NCBI RefSeq assembly: GCF_900129395.1
Contig: NZ_FQVP01000005.1
Location: 62,001-126,000 of the forward strand
DNA: 64,000 nt
Direction: 5' to 3'
From: Pseudosulfitobacter pseudonitzschiae
Lineage (GTDB): Bacteria; Pseudomonadota; Alphaproteobacteria; Rhodobacterales; Rhodobacteraceae
In this document: positions 10,241 through 19,016 of the stretch, piece by piece
Layout of the letters: the number at the start of each line of letters is the position of its first letter
Position numbering within the stretch: position 1 is the stretch's first letter
Position numbers and translations under genes: made by a program
Notes under the pieces: generated by a model
Database searches by the model: none
Seen by the model: the letters and a program-made list of their open reading frames with translations, nothing else
Told to the model about the DNA's origin: nothing

Positions 10241-11653
10241 ATGGCGTTTTTCAAGAAACTCAAGGACCGCATGTTCAAATCCTCGTCAAAAATTGACGAG
10301 GGGCTGGAGGCGATTGTCGAAGACGGGGGCGAGGTCAGCGCCGCAGAACCGGAGCTGCCGCAACCCTCGGACCCGACACCTGCGCCGGAACCGGCACCCA
10401 CGCCGGAGCCTGAACAGGTGCCCGCACCGGCACCCGAAGAGGTGCCTGAACCGGATCTGCCCTCTGACCCGATCCCGGCGCCCGATCCTGCGCCAACGCC
10501 GGAGCCGACACCGATCCCGGCACCGCAGCCGGACCTGCCGCCCGAGCCGACGCCGGAAATCCCGCAGACGCCCGAACCGCAGCCCACGCCCGAACCCGAT
10601 CCCGTTCCGGCCCCCGAACCGGATTTGCCGCCATCGCCGACGCCCGGACCGGGTCCGGCAACCATGGCTGTCGATACGCTGATGGAAACGCCTGCTGCGG
10701 CCACCGCAGAACTGCCGCGCGCGGCTGATCCGGGCCAGCAAGAGGCGGACAACCGGCCCGCGTCGGGTGGCCTGTTGAACCGTCTGTTCAAACGCAGCCC
10801 CGCAGCCCAGCCCGTCGTGCGCCGCGTGCTGGATGACGACATGCTGGAACAGCTCGAAGAGTTGCTGATCTCCACCGATATGGGGGTCGACACCGCCCTG
10901 CGCGTCACCGCCAACATGGCCGAAGGGCGCATGGGGCGAAAGCTGTCGGTGGGCGAGATCAAGAACCTGATGGCGACCGAGATTGCCCGCATCATGGAAC
11001 CGGTGGCGCGGCCTTTGCCGATCTACCCCAAGACACCGCAGGTGGTGCTGGTGGTTGGCGTCAACGGGTCGGGCAAGACGACGACCATTGGGAAGCTGGC
11101 CAGCCAGTTCCGCGCGGCGGGCAAGAACGTGGTGATCGCTGCCGGTGATACGTTCCGCGCCGCTGCGGTCGAACAATTGCAGGTCTGGGGCGAACGTGCG
11201 GGCGTGCCGGTGATGACAGCGCCCGAAGGGTCCGATCCCGCCAGCCTCGCCTTTGAGGCGATGACCAAGGCGCAGCAGGACGGGGCCGACCTGTTGATGA
11301 TCGACACCGCAGGCCGCTTGCAAAACCGCGCCGACCTGATGGAGGAACTGGCCAAGATCGTTCGCGTCATCCGCAAGAAAGACCCCAGCGCGCCGCACAA
11401 CACGCTGTTGGTGCTGGACGCGACCACGGGGCAGAACGCGCTGAATCAGGTCAAGATTTTCCAGGAAGTTGCCGATGTCTCGGGTCTGGTGATGACCAAA
11501 CTGGACGGCACCGCCAAGGGCGGCGTGCTGGTGGCGCTGGCGGATAAATTCGGCCTGCCGATCCATGCCATTGGCGTGGGCGAACAGATCGACGACCTTG
11601 ATGCCTTTGATCCCGAAGATTTTGCCCGTGCCCTGACCGGTGCGGATGTCTGA
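10241..11653 (+). CDS. ftsY: Signal recognition particle receptor FtsY
   Basis: 470 residues. This is the SRP-receptor GTPase that docks ribosome-SRP complexes at the inner membrane. The N-terminus MAFFKKLKDRMFK is a likely amphipathic membrane anchor. Residues about 20-160 form a very acidic, Pro/Glu-rich linker of near-tandem PEP-type dipeptides. The NG domain then shows VNGSGKTTTIGKLA, AGDTFRAAAVEQL, DTAGRLQNR, TKLDGTAKGG and the C-terminal GVGEQIDDLDAFDPEDF. It is followed at some distance by the permease and yciB genes in the same direction. Confidence 0.97.
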   Translation: MAFFKKLKDRMFKSSSKIDEGLEAIVEDGGEVSAAEPELPQPSDPTPAPEPAPTPEPEQVPAPAPEEVPEPDLPSDPIPAPDPAPTPEPTPIPAPQPDLPPEPTPEIPQTPEPQPTPEPDPVPAPEPDLPPSPTPGPGPATMAVDTLMETPAAATAELPRAADPGQQEADNRPASGGLLNRLFKRSPAAQPVVRRVLDDDMLEQLEELLISTDMGVDTALRVTANMAEGRMGRKLSVGEIKNLMATEIARIMEPVARPLPIYPKTPQVVLVVGVNGSGKTTTIGKLASQFRAAGKNVVIAAGDTFRAAAVEQLQVWGERAGVPVMTAPEGSDPASLAFEAMTKAQQDGADLLMIDTAGRLQNRADLMEELAKIVRVIRKKDPSAPHNTLLVLDATTGQNALNQVKIFQEVADVSGLVMTKLDGTAKGGVLVALADKFGLPIHAIGVGEQIDDLDAFDPEDFARALTGADV

Positions 11654-11822
11654 CACGGCAACGCGATCAAGGGCAAAACCTCTTGCGGCTGCCCGCGTTC
11701 CGCGTCACTGGCTGTGTCATGATTTCTGATTTCCGACCCGCTCATTCTTCTCTGGTGCTGATCGATCCTTGGGGGGCGGCCACAGGCCGGAGCGCATGCA
11801 CCCCGCTGTGCGGGCGTCGCCC

Positions 11823-12725
11823 ATGACCGACTGGCTTTTGGCAATCGAGGGCACCGAAGCGGGGCACCGGCTGGCGCTGATCCTTGCGTTGTCAGCAGCG
11901 TTCCTGCACGCGGTCTTTGGCGCGATGCAAAAGGGGCGGCACGATCCCTGGCTGACACGGGGTGCGATTGATTTCAGCTATGGCCTGATGGCGGCCCCCT
12001 TTGCGCTGTTCGTGGTGCCCTGGCCCGAGGCGCATATGTGGCCGATCTTCTTCGGGGCCTGGGCGATTCACACTGTTTACAAGCTTTTGCAGGCCTGGGC
12101 CTATACCAAGGGCGCCTATACGGTTGTGTATCCCGTGGTGCGCGGCACCGGTCCGCTTTTTGCGGTCATCGGCGCCTATCTGATCTTTAACGAAGTGTTC
12201 ACCTGGGTGCAGTGGACCGGCGTCGGGGTGCTGTTGTGCGGCATCTTCGGGCTGGCGATTTACAACCTGCGCACCCTGACGGCGGCGCGGGATACGTTGA
12301 ACATGGCGCTGGGGCTGGCGGTGCTGACGGGCCTGTTTGTGGCGCTTTACACCACCTACGACGCCTATGGCATCCGCGCGACCGAAAACCCGTTCACTTT
12401 TCTGGCATGGTTTTTCATGATCGACGCGCTGTCGATGCCGCCGATTGCCTATATGCGCTGGCGTGCGATGCCGGACCGGCCTGCCGTGGCTCCGCTGATG
12501 CGGCGCGGCGTGTTGGGTGGGCTGGTGGCGTTTCTCAGTTTTGGCTCTATCATGATGGCCACGCGGCTGGACAAGGTTGGCGAAGCTGCCGTGTTGCGTG
12601 AAACCTCGACGGTATTTGCCGCCTTTATCGGCTGGCTGGTGCTGAAAGAAACCGTAGGCCCCCGCCGCATCGCGCTGATGGCGCTGATTGCTTTGGGTGC
12701 CGTGATTGTAGAGATGGGCGGATGA
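11823..12725 (+). CDS. DMT-superfamily permease (EamA type)
   Basis: 300 residues with about ten predicted hydrophobic segments, the two-times-five pattern of EamA transporters (for example near LILALSAAFLHAVFGAM, PIFFGAWAIHTVYKLL and the final ALIALGAVIVEMGG). The substrate is unknown. ATG 11823 gives a normal N-terminus; ATG 11796 upstream is an alternative. The stop overlaps the start of yciB (ATGA), so the two are probably coupled, and both lie in the ftsY direction. Confidence 0.82.
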   Translation: MTDWLLAIEGTEAGHRLALILALSAAFLHAVFGAMQKGRHDPWLTRGAIDFSYGLMAAPFALFVVPWPEAHMWPIFFGAWAIHTVYKLLQAWAYTKGAYTVVYPVVRGTGPLFAVIGAYLIFNEVFTWVQWTGVGVLLCGIFGLAIYNLRTLTAARDTLNMALGLAVLTGLFVALYTTYDAYGIRATENPFTFLAWFFMIDALSMPPIAYMRWRAMPDRPAVAPLMRRGVLGGLVAFLSFGSIMMATRLDKVGEAAVLRETSTVFAAFIGWLVLKETVGPRRIALMALIALGAVIVEMGG

Positions 12726-13360
12726 CCAAGGACATTCCTGTGACAGACAAACGCGAGATCAACCCGTTCCTGAAATCGGCGCTGGATTTCGGCCCGATCC
12801 TTGTGTTCTTCGTGGCGTACCTGATGTTGAAAGACCGCGTCTTTACCATCGGCGGCACCGATTATGACGGTTTTATCGTCGTGACGGCGGCGTTCATTCC
12901 GCTGCTGATCGCCTCGACCGGCGCGCTTTGGTATCTGACCGGTCAGTTGAGCCGGATGCAGGTGGCGACGCTGGTGCTGGTGGTGATATTTGGGGGGCTG
13001 TCGGTCTGGCTGAACGACGACCGTTTCTTCAAGATGAAGCCGACGATGATCTACCTGCTGTTCGGCGGTTTGCTGGGCTTTGGCCTGCTGCGCGGCACAT
13101 CCTATCTGAAATACGTAATGGAAGGGATGATGCCCCTGCAGGATGCAGGCTGGATGATCCTGACCAAGCGGCTGATGCTGTTCTTTTTCGGGCTGGCGGT
13201 GCTGAACGAGGTGATCTGGCGCACGCAAAGCACCGAAACATGGGTGTATTTCAAGACTTTTGGGCTGTCGATCGCGGTGTTCGCGTTCTTTCTGAGCCAG
13301 GGCAAGCTGTTCCAGACCTACGGGACCGAAGAGGCCAAGGACGACACGACACCGGACTGA
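12722..13360 (+). CDS. yciB: Inner-membrane septation protein A (YciB/IspZ)
   Basis: 212 residues. YciB proteins are inner-membrane proteins linked to cell envelope synthesis and septation. The family start pattern is visible after a short lead: NPFLKSALDFGPILVFF, then several membrane helices, WLNDDRFFKMKPT, and LNEVIWRTQSTETWVYFKTFG. It overlaps the upstream permease by four bases. A hairpin with a T-run at 13414-13446 probably ends the transcript. Confidence 0.93.
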   Translation: MTKDIPVTDKREINPFLKSALDFGPILVFFVAYLMLKDRVFTIGGTDYDGFIVVTAAFIPLLIASTGALWYLTGQLSRMQVATLVLVVIFGGLSVWLNDDRFFKMKPTMIYLLFGGLLGFGLLRGTSYLKYVMEGMMPLQDAGWMILTKRLMLFFFGLAVLNEVIWRTQSTETWVYFKTFGLSIAVFAFFLSQGKLFQTYGTEEAKDDTTPD

Positions 13361-13413
13361 TCCGCGGCGGGATGGCGATTTGATGCCTCCGGCGGGAAAA
13401 CCAGCGCCAGAAG

Positions 13414-13446
13414 AAAGCGGTCGCCTTGGTCAGGTGGCCGCTTTTT
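13414..13446 (+). terminator. Terminator after yciB
   Basis: AAAGCGGTCGCC pairs with GGTGGCCGCTTT (12 bp, two G-T wobbles, 7-base loop) and is followed by TT. It overlaps the last codons of the convergent hydrolase gene, so part of that coding end doubles as the terminator. Confidence 0.75.
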
Positions 13447-14314
13447 GCCATCCGGGCAGAGGCAGGCGCCAGCGTGTCCGGCTGGTCGGCAGGGGAGCTT
13501 GCAAGGCGCTGAGCGGCACGCGGGCGGGATCACGCAGCAAACGGTTGTAGAAGCCAAGCGCGCCGGGGCGGGTGTAGCCTGACCAGTGACAGATGCGCGC
13601 TGCGGGCGGGGCGATCTGCGCGCCGTAGCGTTGCAGCCAGTCCAGCGTGCGTGGGCAGTCCAGGCGCAGGGTGGTCGCGTTGCCTGCCTGCAAACGCGCA
13701 CCGATCACACGGTCGCGGCGGCGCGGCGGGGTCACCAGACGTTCGTACATCAGATCGAACAATGCATTCTCGCGGCTGGCCACGTTGATCCATTCCAGCG
13801 CGCGCCCGGCAGGTGTCTGCAAGGCCTCATCTGCGGTGCTGTTATAGCTGGCCGGGACCATCGTCAGCATCCGCGTCACGGCACCGCGCGGCAGCACGTG
13901 AAGTGCTGCCAGGGCCACTTCGGCCCCCATGGAATGGGACATCAGGTGGATGGGGCGATGGGGCGCGGCGTGGTGCAGGATGCGCAGGACCCGGCCCAGT
14001 TGGGCACCTGATGCCCGCGCACGGCGTGCCGCGCGCCAGACCGGACCGCGCGCATTCCAGCCAAACCCCAGCGCCAGACCTTCGTCAGGGTCGCCCATGC
14101 CAAAGCCCATCTGCCGCAGCCACGCGCCATCGCGGCGCAGCAGGGTGCGGTGGGGGCAATGGTTGGGCAGTTCCGGGTTGTAGCTGTATCCGTGGATCAT
14201 CACGATGATCGGCCCGGTGCCGCGTGCCGCGGACATCAACGCAGGGCGCAGAGGGCCATTTGTGAGGTGCAGACAGGGGCCGTGGGGGGCGGCGTTCACT
14301 CTGAGGACGGGCAA
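13430..14314 (-). CDS. Alpha/beta hydrolase
   Basis: 294 residues from a TTG start. Features of the fold are visible: IIVMIHGYSYNPE (oxyanion HG motif, about residue 35) and the nucleophile elbow LMSHSMGAEVAL (Ser about residue 120). No signal peptide is apparent, so it is probably a cytoplasmic esterase or lipase-like enzyme. The TTG at 14314 is favoured because AAGGAG sits six bases upstream; GTG 14299 is an alternative. It is divergent from metZ, and the 256-base interval also holds the SAM-II riboswitch. Confidence 0.72.
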   Translation of the reverse strand: MPVLRVNAAPHGPCLHLTNGPLRPALMSAARGTGPIIVMIHGYSYNPELPNHCPHRTLLRRDGAWLRQMGFGMGDPDEGLALGFGWNARGPVWRAARRARASGAQLGRVLRILHHAAPHRPIHLMSHSMGAEVALAALHVLPRGAVTRMLTMVPASYNSTADEALQTPAGRALEWINVASRENALFDLMYERLVTPPRRRDRVIGARLQAGNATTLRLDCPRTLDWLQRYGAQIAPPAARICHWSGYTRPGALGFYNRLLRDPARVPLSALQAPLPTSRTRWRLPLPGWQKAAT

Positions 14315-14430
14315 GAGCTTCTCCTTGCAACGTTTCGGTGCTGTTCGCGGAACCTCTAGGCAATCTATGTAAACTTTACATGACCCCGACGCGTGGTGTT
14401 GACGCTGGCGGGACAAGGGCCTATCCGTGT

Positions 14431-14489
14431 CGCCGTGGCGATTTGTTACCGGATTGCGGGCCACGTTAAATAATCCCGCTAAAAGGTCA
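14431..14489 (+). ncRNA. SAM-II riboswitch
   Basis: Sequence and pairing match the SAM-II aptamer. The P1 stem is CGTGGC (14434-14439) with GCCACG (14460-14465). The conserved GATTTG, ACCGGATTGC and GCTAAAA segments are present. The pseudoknot pairs GCGGG (14456-14460) with CCCGC (14475-14479). SAM-II aptamers sense S-adenosylmethionine and repress methionine genes; here metZ is 80 bases downstream. Confidence 0.92.
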
Positions 14490-14494
14490 GGATG

Positions 14495-14533
14495 AAGCCT
14501 CCCTTCGCTTGACCGCGTTTCGGGGGCTTTTTT
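14495..14533 (+). terminator. Terminator between SAM-II aptamer and metZ
   Basis: AAGCC-T-CCC pairs with GGGGGCTT (one bulged T) and is followed by six T residues. It starts only a few bases after the GCTAAAA end of the aptamer. The arrangement suggests control by premature termination when SAM is bound, although no alternative anti-terminator pairing was worked out. Confidence 0.8.
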
Positions 14534-14570
14534 GTGGCCAGCCCTTCCCAGGCCCGTGAGGATGACGACT

Positions 14571-15749
14571 ATGACCGATTGGAAACCACGCACCCGCGCC
14601 GTGCACGCAGGCACCCGCCGCAGCCAGTACGGCGAGGTGAGCGAAGCGATTTTTCTGACACAGGGCTTTGTCTACGACAGCGCCGAAGCCGCCGAAGGGC
14701 GGTTCGAGGCGCTAGGCGAGGACGAGTTTATCTATGCCCGTTACGGCAACCCGACGGTTGCGATGTTCGAGGACCGCATCGCCTCGCTGGAAGGGGCCGA
14801 AGCGGCCTTTGCCACGGCATCGGGGATGGCTGCGGTCAGCGGTGCGCTGATGTCGATGCTGAAGGCGGGCGACCGCGTGGTCGCGGCGCGGGCCTTGTTC
14901 GGGTCGTGTCTGTACGTGCTGGAAGAGATCCTGGGCCGCTACGGGGTCGAGATCGTCCTGCTGGACGGCACCGATCTGGCCGCATGGGAACGCGAAATCA
15001 CGCCCGAGACGGATGTGGTGTTCTTTGAAAGCGTGTCGAACCCGACGCTTGAGGTGGTCGACATCGCCGCTGTGGCCAAGCTGGCCCACGCGCAGAACGC
15101 CAAGGTTGTGATCGACAACGTCTTTGCCTCGCCGGTCTACAGCCGTGCGTTTGAACAGGGCGCGGACGTGGTGATTTACTCCGCGACCAAGCACATCGAC
15201 GGGCAGGGGCGCGCCATGGGCGGTGTGATCCTGGGGTCGGAAGAGTACATTCGCAAGACTGTTGAGCCCTTTCTGAAACACACTGGTCCTGCGCTGTCGC
15301 CGTTCAGCGCGTGGATCATGTTGAAAGGCCTGGAAACCATTGACCTGCGTGTGCGCGCCCAGACCGCCACCGCCGAAGCCCTGGCCGAAGCCTTGGTGGG
15401 ACACCCGAAGCTGGCGCGCGCGGTCTATCCGGGGCATCCGTCCCATGCGCAACACGACTTGTGTATGCGTCAGATGGGCAAGGGTGGCACGCTGCTGGCT
15501 CTGGACCTTGCGGGCGGCAAGGAGGCGGCGTTCCGCTTTCTCAATGCGTTGAAGGTCGGGGTGATTTCCAACAACCTGGGCGACGCCAAATCGATCCTGA
15601 CCCATCCTGCCACCACCACCCACCAACGTCTGCCGCAGGATCAAAAAGATCTGCTGGGCATCACACCCGGCCTGGTGCGTGTTTCCGTCGGACTGGAAGA
15701 CCCGGCCGATCTGATTGCGGATGTGTTGCAGGCCCTTGATCAGGCCTAA
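14571..15749 (+). CDS. metZ: O-succinylhomoserine sulfhydrylase
   Basis: 392 residues, a PLP-dependent enzyme of the Cys/Met metabolism family that makes homocysteine from O-succinylhomoserine and sulfide. The PLP lysine is in SATKHIDGQGR, and the surrounding motifs (YARYGNPTVAMFEDRIASLEGAE, ATASGMAAV) fit. ATG 14571 follows GTGAGG at nine bases and starts MTDWKPRTRAVHAGTRRS. O-acetylhomoserine or cystathionine enzymes are near relatives, but length, N-terminus and SAM-II control favour MetZ. A strong terminator follows. Confidence 0.92.
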   Translation: MTDWKPRTRAVHAGTRRSQYGEVSEAIFLTQGFVYDSAEAAEGRFEALGEDEFIYARYGNPTVAMFEDRIASLEGAEAAFATASGMAAVSGALMSMLKAGDRVVAARALFGSCLYVLEEILGRYGVEIVLLDGTDLAAWEREITPETDVVFFESVSNPTLEVVDIAAVAKLAHAQNAKVVIDNVFASPVYSRAFEQGADVVIYSATKHIDGQGRAMGGVILGSEEYIRKTVEPFLKHTGPALSPFSAWIMLKGLETIDLRVRAQTATAEALAEALVGHPKLARAVYPGHPSHAQHDLCMRQMGKGGTLLALDLAGGKEAAFRFLNALKVGVISNNLGDAKSILTHPATTTHQRLPQDQKDLLGITPGLVRVSVGLEDPADLIADVLQALDQA

Positions 15750-15757
15750 GCCTTGGT

Positions 15758-15792
15758 AAAAGCGCCCGAAGCTGCGGTTTCGGGCGCTTTTT
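15758..15792 (+). terminator. Terminator after metZ
   Basis: A perfect 13-bp stem, AAAAGCGCCCGAA with TTCGGGCGCTTTT, has an 8-base loop and ends in a T-run. It starts nine bases after the metZ stop. Confidence 0.93.
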
Positions 15793-15948
15793 CGTCGTAG
15801 ATGTCCTAGAAAAATTCAAGGTTGCGCATGATTTATGGCGAGATTTTGAACCGATACGCAAAGCCGCACGTATCCTTCACAGACATTGGCAAACATCGGT
15901 TGCACACCTATGTAGTGTGTGGATCGATAGACAAAGGGGGGCCACTGC

Positions 15949-17055
15949 ATGAATATTCATACGCCCGATATCCAACAAATACCCGAACGTGATGACGCCG
16001 CTGCGGCGCTGGATGTGCTGCGCCGTTGGGCGAAATCAGCCACACCCACCGAAATTCTGGAACTGGACGCTTCTGTGGCGCGCCTGTTGCCGGGGGATTC
16101 CGGCGTGGATTATCCTGCCTTTTCGCGCAGTTATCCCGAAGGGTTCGAGGTCGATGAAAGCTATAAGGCGACGCTGCCCGACCTGCAAAACGGGCCGTCC
16201 AGCCTGATCAAGGGCGCGCACCAGCAAATCCAGCATGTCGGCATCTCGAACTTCCGCCTGCCGATCCGTTACCGCAGCCGCAACACCGAGACGCCGCTGT
16301 TGCTGGAAACATCTGTTACCGGCACTGTCAGCCTTGAGGCGGACAAGAAGGGCATCAACATGAGCCGCATCATGCGGTCCTTCTATACCCATGCCGAACG
16401 AACCTTCAGCTTCGAGGTGATCGAGGCGGCGCTGGACGATTACAAGACCGACCTGGAAAGCTTTGACGCTCGCATCCAGATGCGGTTTTCCTTCCCGATC
16501 AAGGTGGAAAGCCTGCGGTCCGGCCTGTCAGGCTACCAATACTACGACATCGCGTTGGAATTGGTCGAACACAACGGGGTGCGCAAGAAGATCGTGCATC
16601 TGGATTACGTCTATTCGTCCACATGTCCCTGCTCGCTGGAACTCAGCGAACATGCCCGTGCCACCCGTGGACAACTGGCGACCCCGCATTCGCAACGCTC
16701 GGTTGCGCGGATTTCGGTTGTGCTGGACTGTGACGCGGGACCGCTGTGGTTCGAGGACCTGATTGACGCCTGCCGCCGTGCCGTGCCGACCGAGACGCAG
16801 GTGATGGTGAAACGCGAGGATGAACAGGCCTTTGCCGAACTGAACGCGGCCAACCCGATCTTTGTCGAAGACGCGGCACGCCTGTTCTGCGAACAGCTTC
16901 TGGCGGACCACCGCGTTGGCGATTTCCGTATTGTCGCCAGCCACCAGGAAAGCCTGCACAGCCACGATGCGGTTTCGGTGCTGACCGAGGGCGAAACATT
17001 TGCCGCCGACAGCCTGGACCCGCGCCTGTTCCAGTCGTTGTTCCACATCGGTTAA
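15949..17055 (+). CDS. folE2: GTP cyclohydrolase I, FolE2 type
   Basis: 368 residues. The FolE2 class converts GTP to dihydroneopterin triphosphate, the first step of folate synthesis. The conserved Cys region STCPCSLELSEHA is present near residue 225, with GISNFRLPIRY upstream and VSHxE-like ASHQESLHSHDA near the end. No zinc-type FolE is seen in the window; folB and folP lie near 31.5-33.4 kb. About 200 bases of intergenic DNA precede it, holding a CACAC-N7-GTGTG inverted repeat at 15903-15919 of unknown meaning. Confidence 0.94.
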   Translation: MNIHTPDIQQIPERDDAAAALDVLRRWAKSATPTEILELDASVARLLPGDSGVDYPAFSRSYPEGFEVDESYKATLPDLQNGPSSLIKGAHQQIQHVGISNFRLPIRYRSRNTETPLLLETSVTGTVSLEADKKGINMSRIMRSFYTHAERTFSFEVIEAALDDYKTDLESFDARIQMRFSFPIKVESLRSGLSGYQYYDIALELVEHNGVRKKIVHLDYVYSSTCPCSLELSEHARATRGQLATPHSQRSVARISVVLDCDAGPLWFEDLIDACRRAVPTETQVMVKREDEQAFAELNAANPIFVEDAARLFCEQLLADHRVGDFRIVASHQESLHSHDAVSVLTEGETFAADSLDPRLFQSLFHIG

Positions 17056-17063
17056 AGCGCTGG

Positions 17064-17099
17064 TTTACCCCTGCTACGCTGCGGTGCGGCGGGGGTAAA
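17064..17099 (+). terminator. Probable hairpin terminator after folE2
   Basis: TTTACCCC pairs with GGGGTAAA eight bases after the folE2 stop, with a long GC-rich loop that can pair further. There is no strong T-run after it, so it may act as a 3' stabilising hairpin instead. Confidence 0.5.
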
Positions 17100-17250
17100 G
17101 CAGGCTATTTGCACAATAAATAAGCGAAAGCATATTCGAAATGCTGCAATGCAGCTATGCAATATCGTCGGTGGTAGGTCAGCCGGACATACCTATATGG
17201 TGGTCTACAGGAGGAGCGTTTCACTCTCCAAACCAAAAAGGCAGATCATC

Positions 17251-17496
17251 ATGGCTACCCAAACCGCCACTCACATTTCCAACGCACCGGTCGCAAGCTT
17301 TTTCGCGGGCATCGGCTCGGTTCTTTCGCGCGTCTTCACTGCATTGATCGAAGCCGGTCAGAAATCGCGCAGCATGGAAGCGCGTATGCACCTGATCGAA
17401 CGTCTGAACGCGATGTCCGACGCACAGCTGGCAGAGCTGAAAATCGAACGCGATAACATTCCCGCGTACGTGTTTCGCGATCTCTATTACGTCTAA
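17251..17496 (+). CDS. DUF1127 small protein
   Basis: 81 residues. The C-terminal half (SRSMEARMHLIERLNAMSDAQL then AELKIERDNIPAYVFRDLYY) is the DUF1127 pattern: a short basic helix-turn followed by a degenerate DLGL-like motif. Small DUF1127 proteins in alphaproteobacteria affect RNA turnover and phosphate or carbon metabolism; the role of this copy is not known. A 195-base leader includes GCTGC AAT GCAGC and an AGGAGGAG at 17207 that is too far from the ATG to serve it. Confidence 0.85.
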   Translation: MATQTATHISNAPVASFFAGIGSVLSRVFTALIEAGQKSRSMEARMHLIERLNAMSDAQLAELKIERDNIPAYVFRDLYYV

Positions 17497-17567
17497 GTGC
17501 GAAATGATGCTGGGCTGCGCCTGAGACTGCCTTGACAGTCGGCGCGGCCCGCGCCAACGCTGGCGAA

Positions 17568-19016
17568 ATGTTAGACCTGCGCCCCGTTGGATATGTCATC
17601 GGACTTTTGGTTACCGCTCTTGGGCTGACCATGATTGTCCCGATGCTGGTTGATCTTGCCGAGGGCAGGGAACACTGGCCGGTTTTTGTTGAATCCGGTC
17701 TGATCACCATTCTGGCAGGCGGCGTTATGGCGCTGAGCTGTTCCAATGGTGTCCGAGAAGGTCTGACGATCCAGCAAACATTCCTGCTGACCACCGGTGT
17801 GTGGTTGATGCTGCCGATCTTTGGCGCGCTGCCCTTCGTGCTGGGCGCGACCGAGGCGCGCTATGTCGATGCGTTTTTCGAGGCGATGTCGGGGCTGACC
17901 ACCACTGGGTCCACTGTTTTTACCGGCCTTGATAACCTGCCCAAGGGGCTGTTGTTGTGGCGCGGTATCCTGCAATGGCTGGGCGGTATCGGCATCATTG
18001 TTGTGGCCATGGTGTTCCTGCCCGAACTGCGTGTCGGCGGCATGCAGATTTTCCGGTCCGAAGCCTTTGAGACCATGGGCAAGATCCTGCCCCGTGCCAC
18101 ACAGATCGCCAGCCAGATTTCAGGCATTTACATCGCGATCACCCTGGCCTGTGCGCTGGTCTACCTGATCCTGGGGATGAACGTCTTTGACGCCACGGTC
18201 CACGCGCTCACCACGGTGTCCACCGGGGGCTTTGCGAACTATGATTCTTCCTTTGGCGGCTTTGTCGGGGCCAAGGAATATGCTGCTTCTTTCTTCATGA
18301 TCCTCGCGGCATTGCCGTTCGTGCGCTATGTTCAGATGATCAACGGCAACACCACGGCGATCTGGCGCGATACGCAGGTGCACGCGTTTCTGGGCACCAT
18401 CGCGGTCATTGTCGGGGTCAGCGCCTTTACCCTGACCTATATTTTCCCACACAGCGTCGAACGGGCGGTGCGCGAGGCGCTGTTCAACGTCGTGTCGGTC
18501 ATGTCGGGCACCGGCTTTTCCAGCGTGGACTATATGGCGTGGGGGCCGTTCCTGATCGCGATTTTCTTCTTCGCGGGCCTGATCGGCGGTTGCGCGGGAT
18601 CGACGGCCTGTTCGGTCAAGATCTTCCGCTACCAGATCCTGTTTTCTTCGATCCGCGCGCAATTGCGCAAGACCCGCAGCCCCCACGGTATCTTTACCCC
18701 GCGCTATGATGGCCGGGCGGTGGATGCCGACGTGCTTGGCTCGGTCATGTCGTTCTTTGTTTTCTTTATCGTGTCGCTGGGATTGCTGTCCGTTGCGTTG
18801 GGCATGACGGGGCTGGATTTCGTAACCTCCTTGTCGGGGGCGGCCACGGCATTGGCCAACATCGGGCCCGGTCTGGGCGACACGATCGGACCGGCGGGCA
18901 ACTTTGGCCCGCTGAACGACACGGCGAAATGGTTGCTTGCGGGGGGGATGCTGGTAGGACGGCTCGAACTGATGGTGGTCTATGCCATCGTGACCGTGCA
19001 ATTCTGGAGAGCCTGA
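17568..19016 (+). CDS. trkH: Trk-type potassium uptake protein TrkH
   Basis: 482 residues, a polytopic inner-membrane K+ transporter. All four selectivity-loop regions can be seen: TTTGSTVFTGL, TTVSTGGFANYD, MSGTGFSSVDY and ANIGPGLGDTIG. It also has the helix bend GGCAGSTACSVKIFR typical of TrkH. ATG 17568 (MLDLRPVGYVIG) is favoured over a TTG 12 codons upstream. The partner TrkA is not in the window. The stop overlaps the start of the next gene by one base. Confidence 0.93.
   Translation: MLDLRPVGYVIGLLVTALGLTMIVPMLVDLAEGREHWPVFVESGLITILAGGVMALSCSNGVREGLTIQQTFLLTTGVWLMLPIFGALPFVLGATEARYVDAFFEAMSGLTTTGSTVFTGLDNLPKGLLLWRGILQWLGGIGIIVVAMVFLPELRVGGMQIFRSEAFETMGKILPRATQIASQISGIYIAITLACALVYLILGMNVFDATVHALTTVSTGGFANYDSSFGGFVGAKEYAASFFMILAALPFVRYVQMINGNTTAIWRDTQVHAFLGTIAVIVGVSAFTLTYIFPHSVERAVREALFNVVSVMSGTGFSSVDYMAWGPFLIAIFFFAGLIGGCAGSTACSVKIFRYQILFSSIRAQLRKTRSPHGIFTPRYDGRAVDADVLGSVMSFFVFFIVSLGLLSVALGMTGLDFVTSLSGAATALANIGPGLGDTIGPAGNFGPLNDTAKWLLAGGMLVGRLELMVVYAIVTVQFWRA

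Noticed and set aside
15903-15919. CACAC-N7-GTGTG as a Zur or other metal-regulator box for folE2
   Set aside because: FolE2 genes are often zinc-regulated, but this repeat does not match a Zur site I can name and has only five-base arms.
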